Positions 52,935-57,589 of a stretch of DNA of 57,589 bases are shown here, piece by piece. The DNA is from Clostridia bacterium UC5.1-1D10 (GTDB lineage: Bacteria; Bacillota; Clostridia; Lachnospirales; Anaerotignaceae). The stretch spans positions 1 to 57,589 of the forward strand of contig BBZU01000016.1 of NCBI GenBank assembly GCA_001304995.1, read 5' to 3'. Each line of letters begins with the position of its first letter. Positions within the stretch are counted from its first letter, which is position 1. Under the pieces are notes generated by a model that was not told the DNA's origin, did no database searches, and saw only the letters and a program-made list of their open reading frames with translations. A program made the position numbers and the translations under genes.

Positions 52935-53959
52935 ATGAAGATGAAATATCAAGCAGTGATTTTTGATCTGGACGGCACACTGTTGGATACACTGGATGAT
53001 TTGACAGACAGCATGAACGAGATTTTACGCAGATATGGAAGAAAAGGACGGACAAGAGAGGAAGCGGCTGCTTTTTGGGGAACGGCAGTGCTGTGTATCT
53101 GAAATTGGCGGCAGGAGAACCGCTGGAAGATTTTGAAACTTGTCTGGAGGAATATAAGGCTTATTATAAGGAACATATGGAAATCAAAACAAAGCCTTTT
53201 GACGGCGTTTTGCAGCTGCTGCGGAATTTACGACAGGCAGGTGTGAAAACAGCGGTGGTATCCAATAAATTCGATGGAGCAGTCAAAGGCTTGTGTGAAA
53301 AATACTTTGGAGATGCTGTTGATCTGGCATTGGGGGAAGGAAATGGTCTGCGTCCAAAACCGGCAGGAGATATGGTGGAAGCGGTAGCGGAACAGCTGGA
53401 GGTATCTTTGATAGATTGTCTGTATGTGGGGGATACAGAGGTGGATTTGGCTACTGCAAAGGCGGCAGGCATGGATTGTGTCAGCGTCACATGGGGATTC
53501 CGCACAGAGGAGCAGTTGAAAGAAGCAGGAGCAACTTATCTGGTTGACAGCGTGGAAGAATTGGAACAGTATTTATTGGCAGAAAAAGTTACAGAACGGC
53601 TGGAAGTGCTGCCATATGCATTTTCTGCATGTCGTATCAGTGATGAGGTAAAAGTGGACTGGACACAGCCTTTTTGTTTTGCGGCAAAAACGGACAGAGA
53701 ATTTTCTCTGGTGTGTTTAACAGAGCATGTGCCGGAAGAAACTTTGGAAAGAGAAGATGGATGGCGGGCATTCCGCATTGCTGGAACATTGGAATTTTCG
53801 TTGATTGGGATACTATCCCGGATTTCCGGTGTGCTGGCAGAGGCTGGTGTGGGGATTTTTGCAGTGTCTACATATCAGACGGATTATATCCTATTAAAAG
53901 GGTATCAATTGGAGAAAGGATTGGAAGCTCTGCGGAAAGCGGGATATATGATTGATTAA
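52935..53959 (+). CDS. HAD-family phosphatase fused to an ACT-type domain (frameshifted in this sequence)
   Basis: 341 residues when restored. Residues 1-215 are a HAD hydrolase of the phosphoglycolate phosphatase/PpaX type: VIFDLDGTLLDT (nucleophile Asp), AVVSNK, and LYVGDTEVDLATAKAAG. Residues about 218-341 match a CASTOR/ACT_7-like amino acid-binding domain (VDWTQPFCFAAKTDREFSLV, GWRAFRIAGTLEFSLIGIL, GVGIFAVSTYQTDYILL). Adding one T to T5 at 53072-53076 joins the N-terminal 46 residues. The fused junction itself has no frame problem. ATG 52935 follows AAGGGAGAAGG. A ligand-regulated phosphatase is possible; the substrate is unknown. Confidence 0.85.
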
Positions 53960-53962
53960 AAA

Positions 53963-54012
53963 CAAAAACGTCGGAAAATGTTTCTATGAAAGAAACATTT
54001 CCGACGTTTTTG
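53963..54012 (+). terminator. Bidirectional terminator between convergent genes
   Basis: A long, nearly perfect hairpin CAAAAACGTCGG.../...CCGACGTTTTTG with one bulged A serves both the HAD-ACT gene and tyrS. Confidence 0.92.
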
Positions 54013-54039
54013 CTTTATTGGAATGGAAGTATGAACGTT

Positions 54040-55275
54040 TTATTTCAAAACAACATTGTGGAATGTTTTTTTGCCTTTCTGTACCAGCAGTTTGCCGTCT
54101 GTGAACAGGTCAGCAGTTACTTTGAAGTCAACGTCTGTTACGGGTTTTTCGGCCAGTTTTACGCCGCCCTGCTGTACTGCACGTCTGCCTTCGGAACGGG
54201 AAGGAACAACACCGATGGTGGTCAGCAGTGTCAGAATATCCATGCCTTCTGCAAAGTCAGCAGCGGGCAGTTCTGTGGTAGGTGCGGAACCAGCAGCGGA
54301 ACCTTTGCCGAACAGAGCTCTTGCAGCTTCCTGTGCTTTGGTTGCTTCTTCTTCACCGTGAACGATCTTAGTCAGTTCGAATGCCAGAACTTCTTTTGCT
54401 TTGTTGATTTCGCTGCCTTCCAGTGCGCCTAGACGACGTACTTCATCCATAGGCAGGAATGTCAGCAGAGCCAGACATTTTTCAACGTCTTTATCGCCCA
54501 CGTTTCTCCAGTACTGGTAGAATTCGTAAGGAGATGTTTTTTCGGGGTCAAGCCATACAGCACCGCTGACGGTTTTGCCCATTTTTACGCCTTCACTGTT
54601 TGTCAGGAGTTTGAATGTCATGCCGTAAGCGGGTTTGCCTGTTTTACGACGGATCAGTTCAACACCGGCAATGATGTTAGACCACTGGTCGTTACCACCC
54701 ATCTGCAGTACGCAGTCGTATCTTCTGTTCAGTTCGTAGAAGTCGTAGCCCTGCATGATCATGTAGTTGAATTCCAGGAAGGACAGACCAGCTTCTTTTT
54801 CCATACGGATTTTGAAGCAGTCAGCAGCCAGCATACGGTTTACGGAGAAGTGTACGCCAATGTCACGAAGGAATTCGATATAGTTCAGGTTTCTCAGCCA
54901 GTCTGCGTTGTTTGCAATGATAGCACCGCCGTTTTCTTCGTCAAATTTGATGAAGTGGGACAGCTGATTTTTGATGCAGGCAACGTTGTGGTCGATGGTT
55001 TCCACTGTCATCATTTTACGCATATCAGCTTTGCCGGAGGGGTCACCGATCATGCCTGTGCCGCCGCCCATCAGACAGATAGGACGGTTGCCGCAGCGCT
55101 GCATGTGCGCCATTGCCATAACGGTCAGGAAGTGACCTACATGGAGGCTGTCTGCGGTAGGGTCGATGCCGATATAAAATGTCACGCCGCCTTTTTCAAA
55201 CAATTCTTTGATTTCATCTTCGTGTGTCAGCTGTTCGATAAAGCCTCTTTCTTTCAGAACTTCGTAAGCATTCAT
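54040..55275 (-). CDS. tyrS: Tyrosyl-tRNA synthetase
   Basis: A 411-residue class Ic synthetase of the TyrRS type with HVGHF as HIGH motif ([18 protein letters not shown], residues about 38-55), [12 protein letters not shown] and QWSNIIAG substrate segments, the KMSKS variant KMGKT and a C-terminal S4-like RNA-binding domain ([16 protein letters not shown]). The frame is intact. The start at 55275 has AAAGGGTG upstream. It is the only gene behind the Tyr T-box and converges on the HAD-ACT gene. Confidence 0.97.
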   Translation of the reverse strand: MNAYEVLKERGFIEQLTHEDEIKELFEKGGVTFYIGIDPTADSLHVGHFLTVMAMAHMQRCGNRPICLMGGGTGMIGDPSGKADMRKMMTVETIDHNVACIKNQLSHFIKFDEENGGAIIANNADWLRNLNYIEFLRDIGVHFSVNRMLAADCFKIRMEKEAGLSFLEFNYMIMQGYDFYELNRRYDCVLQMGGNDQWSNIIAGVELIRRKTGKPAYGMTFKLLTNSEGVKMGKTVSGAVWLDPEKTSPYEFYQYWRNVGDKDVEKCLALLTFLPMDEVRRLGALEGSEINKAKEVLAFELTKIVHGEEEATKAQEAARALFGKGSAAGSAPTTELPAADFAEGMDILTLLTTIGVVPSRSEGRRAVQQGGVKLAEKPVTDVDFKVTADLFTDGKLLVQKGKKTFHNVVLK

Positions 55276-55299
55276 GAGAAAACACCCTTTCTTTATTGG

Positions 55300-55575
55300 T
55301 TTGTATTTCAGCGAAGGCTTTCTGCAAATAAAAAAGGGTTCTATCGTCGAAAGGACGAGAGAACCCGTGGTACCACCTTAATTCATGTTTATCATAACGA
55401 AAAGACAAACATCTTTCGGTCTGGGTAACGGTAGACAACCGTTGTGCCATTTCCTGCACAAAGCTCATGAGGCGTAATTTACAAATACTGTACTGCAATC
55501 CTTTCACCAACCGGACTGCTCTCTGCGGCTGTAACCAGCTTTGCCCATATACTCAATCATCGCTGTTTTGCTTAT
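55300..55575 (-). promoter_or_regulatory. T-box leader of tyrS
   Basis: Minus strand. AGAGAGC and GGTTGGTGAAAGG of stem I come first, then a candidate specifier TAC at 55474-55476 (AAATTACGCC; a second TAC lies nearby). The T-box TAAGGTGGTACCACGG follows (55366-55381), then the terminator GGGTTCT/AGAACCC (55336-55342 with 55360-55366) with six T. Confidence 0.92.
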
Positions 55576-55585
55576 TTATGAGCCT

Positions 55586-55614
55586 ATCCTATCACAACTT
55601 TTTTTGAAAGTCAA
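55586..55614 (-). promoter_or_regulatory. SigA-type promoter of tyrS
   Basis: Minus strand TTGACT (55614-55609), 17 bases, TAGGAT (55591-55586). The -35 box lies inside the last codons of pepT. Confidence 0.8.
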
Positions 55615-56821
55615 CCCCGCAACTTAATTCTGCAATTTTTACAATCATTTCCACTGCTTTTTCCATAGAGGAAACGGGAATATATTCATAAGGCCCATGG
55701 AAATTATGCCCGCCGGCAAAGAGGTTGGGGCAGGGAAGTCCCATAAAGGACAGGCGCGCACCATCGGTACCACCGCGGATGGGCTGAACGATGGGTGTAA
55801 TGCCGCAGGCTTCCATAGCTTGTTTTGCCAGATCCACGATTTCCATGCAGTCAGCAATTTTAGATGCCATATTATAGTACTGATCTTTCAGTTCCAATGT
55901 GATGGCATTGGGATACTGAATGTTTTTCCGTTCTACAATGAGCTGAATGAGATTTTTTCTGTGGGCAAAAGTTTCTGAATTGAAATCACGGATGATATAA
56001 GTCAGAGTGGCTTCAGATACATTGCCTTCAAAAGAGCAAAGATGGAAGAAGCCTTCATAGCCTTCTGTCTTGGAAGGAATTTCTTTTTCCGGCAACAGAG
56101 AAGCGATTTCCGTACCGATCAGAGCGGCATTTTGCATGATGTTCTTTGCTGTGCCGGGATGAACGCTGCGGCCTTTGATATGAATGACTGCCTGTGCGGC
56201 ATTGAAGTTTTCGTATTCCAATTCGCCGATTTTGCCGCCGTCCAGTGTGTAGGCAAAGTCAGCACCAAATTTTTTCACATCAAAATGATCTGCCCCAGCG
56301 CCAATTTCTTCATCTGGTGTAAAGGCAATACGGATTTTGCCGTGGGGGATTTCGGGATGGGTGATCAGATATTCCATGGCAGAGAGGATTTCTGCAATAC
56401 CGGCTTTGTCATCGGCTCCAAGAAGAGTGGTGCCGTCGGTAGTAATTAAGGTATCTCCAATATAATTGTTCAATTCAGGAAATTCATCGGGAGAAAGGGA
56501 GATGCCATTGAGCCGAATGGTTTCACCGTCATAGTGATGAACGATATGGGGCATGATGCCATCGCCTTTGGCGTCGGGGCTGGTATCCATATGGGCGATA
56601 AAGCCGATGGTGGGAGCGTTGGGATCTGTTGCAGGCAGAGTAGCCATAACATAACCGTGACGATCCATAGAGGCATCAGCCAGACCGATGGCTTGGCATT
56701 CCTTTACCAGAAAATCACCAAAGAGAAGCTGCTGCTTTGTGCTGGGGACGGAAGAAGAATTCTCATCAGAGGTTGTGGGTTGTTTGATATATGTTAAAAA
56801 ACGTTCGCTAACTGACTTCAT
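55592..56821 (-). CDS. pepT: Peptidase T (tripeptide aminopeptidase)
   Basis: A 409-residue zinc peptidase of family M20B that removes the N-terminal residue of tripeptides. GFIAHMDTSPD supplies the first His-Asp pair, LLGADDKAGIAEIL the bridging Asp, FTPDEEIGAGADHFD the Glu pair, and the C-terminal PIRGGTDGARLSFMGLPCPN and GGHNFHG the remaining ligands. The start at 56821 follows AAAGGAG. It is oriented as tyrS, which has its own promoter. It is cytoplasmic, involved in peptide use. Confidence 0.95.
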   Translation of the reverse strand: MKSVSERFLTYIKQPTTSDENSSSVPSTKQQLLFGDFLVKECQAIGLADASMDRHGYVMATLPATDPNAPTIGFIAHMDTSPDAKGDGIMPHIVHHYDGETIRLNGISLSPDEFPELNNYIGDTLITTDGTTLLGADDKAGIAEILSAMEYLITHPEIPHGKIRIAFTPDEEIGAGADHFDVKKFGADFAYTLDGGKIGELEYENFNAAQAVIHIKGRSVHPGTAKNIMQNAALIGTEIASLLPEKEIPSKTEGYEGFFHLCSFEGNVSEATLTYIIRDFNSETFAHRKNLIQLIVERKNIQYPNAITLELKDQYYNMASKIADCMEIVDLAKQAMEACGITPIVQPIRGGTDGARLSFMGLPCPNLFAGGHNFHGPYEYIPVSSMEKAVEMIVKIAELSCGVDFQKKL

Positions 56822-57021
56822 AATATAGAAGAACTCCTTTCTTTGTTTGGGAAATGTTTTGACAGTATAAAGGAACTGTAAAACCATTTCTATTATTGTA
56901 CCATTCTTAAGCGAGAAAAACCATAAAGTATAGAAAAGTTTGCAGAAAGTGGAAAAAAGACCGGATTTTCAAGGGTTTTTGGAAAAATAAGAAAAAAATG
57001 AAAAAAATTCAAAAAAAGGTG

Positions 57022-57050
57022 TTGACAGGAGAATTATTTTAAGATATACT
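57022..57050 (+). promoter_or_regulatory. SigA-type promoter P1 of the tRNA-Ser genes
   Basis: TTGACA (57022-57027), 17 bases, TATACT (57045-57050). Confidence 0.85.
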
Positions 57051-57116
57051 AATACCACTGCTTCGGAAAACACGAAACAGACGAAAAGAAAAAAATAAAA
57101 AAACTTCAAAAAAGTG

Positions 57117-57145
57117 TTGACAAACAAAACGCTGCGAAGTATAAT
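57117..57145 (+). promoter_or_regulatory. SigA-type promoter P2 of the tRNA-Ser genes
   Basis: TTGACA (57117-57122), 17 bases, TATAAT (57140-57145), a consensus promoter 95 bases after P1. Together with P1 it is the only content I see in the 367 bases between pepT and the first tRNA-Ser. Confidence 0.92.
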
Positions 57146-57188
57146 AACAAAGGTTTCGCTGCTCAAGAAAAGCAAACTAAATCAGTAT

Positions 57189-57277
57189 GGAGAGGTGTCC
57201 GAGTGGTTTAAGGAGCTGGTCTTGAAAACCAGTGACTCCGAGAGGGGCCGTGGGTTCGAATCCCACTCTCTCCGCCA
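57189..57277 (+). tRNA. tRNA-Ser (anticodon TGA)
   Basis: Acceptor GGAGAGG pairs with TCTCTCC. The loop CTTGAAA gives TGA. A long variable arm is present, and CCA is encoded. Confidence 0.95.
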
Positions 57278-57307
57278 ATTAAATATTTTTTTCATCAGAG
57301 AGCATAT

Positions 57308-57399
57308 GGAGAAGTACCCAAGTGGTTGAAGGGGTTCGCCTGGAAAGCGGATAGGTCGTTAATAGCGGCGCGAGGGTTCAAATCCCTCCTTCTCCGCCA
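57308..57399 (+). tRNA. tRNA-Ser (anticodon GGA)
   Basis: Acceptor GGAGAAG pairs with CTTCTCC. The loop CTGGAAA gives GGA. A long variable arm is present and CCA is encoded. Confidence 0.95.
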
Positions 57400-57451
57400 T
57401 TTTTATCAGATTCGAAGTTGAAAAAACTTCGAAAAAAGATGAAAAAAATAC

Positions 57452-57480
57452 TTGACAAGCCTGAAACGATGTGATAAGAT
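57452..57480 (+). promoter_or_regulatory. Promoter of the next rRNA operon
   Basis: TTGACA (57452-57457), 17 bases, TAAGAT (57475-57480). It is followed by the leader that runs to the window edge. Confidence 0.85.
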
Positions 57481-57589
57481 ATCACTCGCCGCTGAAAAAG
57501 CGGGGGCAAACAAGACTGATCCTTGAAAACTAAACAGCAGAAATAAACTTACAACCCATAGTCAATTCAACAGCGACGAAGTCGCTGAT
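57481..57589 (+). promoter_or_regulatory. 16S rRNA leader (start of an rRNA operon, cut by the window edge)
   Basis: The segment CCTTGAAAACTAAACAGC at about 57522-57539 is the leader sequence common before 16S rRNA in Firmicutes. The mature 16S itself does not begin inside the window. Confidence 0.8.

Noticed and set aside
11323-53102. Programmed ribosomal frameshifting as the cause of the split genes
   Set aside because: The sites lack a shared slippery motif or stimulatory structure, shifts occur in both directions, and the families concerned (AroB, TyrA, XerD, RlmB) are not known to use it.

Overview
The window reads as a chromosomal segment of an anaerobic, endospore-forming Clostridia, most likely Lachnospirales. 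The grounds are an [FeFe] hydrogenase, sporulation genes (sigH, spoIIM, an FtsW/SpoVE gene next to two class B PBPs), a meso-DAP type MurE, T-box leaders on aminoacyl-tRNA synthetase genes and Gram-positive style ribosome binding sites. No plasmid, phage, insertion sequence or CRISPR signature was seen. Both edges are ribosomal: it opens with the 5S gene and tRNA tail of one rRNA operon and closes with the promoter and leader of another in the same orientation, so the edges look like draft-assembly breaks at repeated rRNA genes.

Layout. 1-650: 5S rRNA and six tRNAs. 740-4582 (minus): small membrane protein, family 8 glycosyltransferase, aldehyde and iron-type alcohol dehydrogenases. 4740-9547: lipoprotein, then a leader-controlled pair encoding an Fe-S/flavin NAD(P)H oxidoreductase and an [FeFe] hydrogenase. 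9992-18518: an aromatic amino acid operon (DAHP synthase, tyrA, aroB, aroA, aroC, pheA, aroQ, aminotransferase) preceded by what looks like a classic transcription attenuator with a Phe/Tyr-rich leader peptide. 18719-31567: division and cell wall cluster (mraZ, rsmH, ftsL, two PBPs, murE, murF, mraY, murD, ftsW). 31582-34527: T-box controlled valS. 34755-37883: a MarR-type regulator with a membrane protein/cytidylate-kinase-like fusion, and a divergent stand-alone kinase paralogue. 37989-47561: aspS, a nucleotidyltransferase-like gene, dipeptidase, aminotransferase, Nudix hydrolase, spoIIM, xerD, DJ-1/PfpI protein, riboswitch-linked yjdF and ispF. 47575-52759: the conserved cysE-cysS-mrnC-rlmB-yacP-sigH block behind a Cys T-box. 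52800-56821: tRNA-Thr, a HAD phosphatase/ACT fusion, T-box controlled tyrS and pepT. 57022-57589: tandem promoters, two tRNA-Ser genes and the next rrn promoter.

Fifteen of about fifty genes, including essential ones such as aroB and a division PBP, are split by small indels, nearly all in homopolymer runs. In every case a one- or two-base correction restores a full-length family member. I read these as sequencing errors and annotate each as one gene with the site named.

The observations most worth a second look are the Phe/Tyr leader-peptide attenuator before the aro operon, a two-copy palindromic element (9553-9724 and 34538-34751) with a compensatory base change in one stem, the membrane/kinase fusion with its divergent paralogue and MarR operator, the HAD-ACT fusion, and the terminator-bearing leader before the hydrogenase operon.
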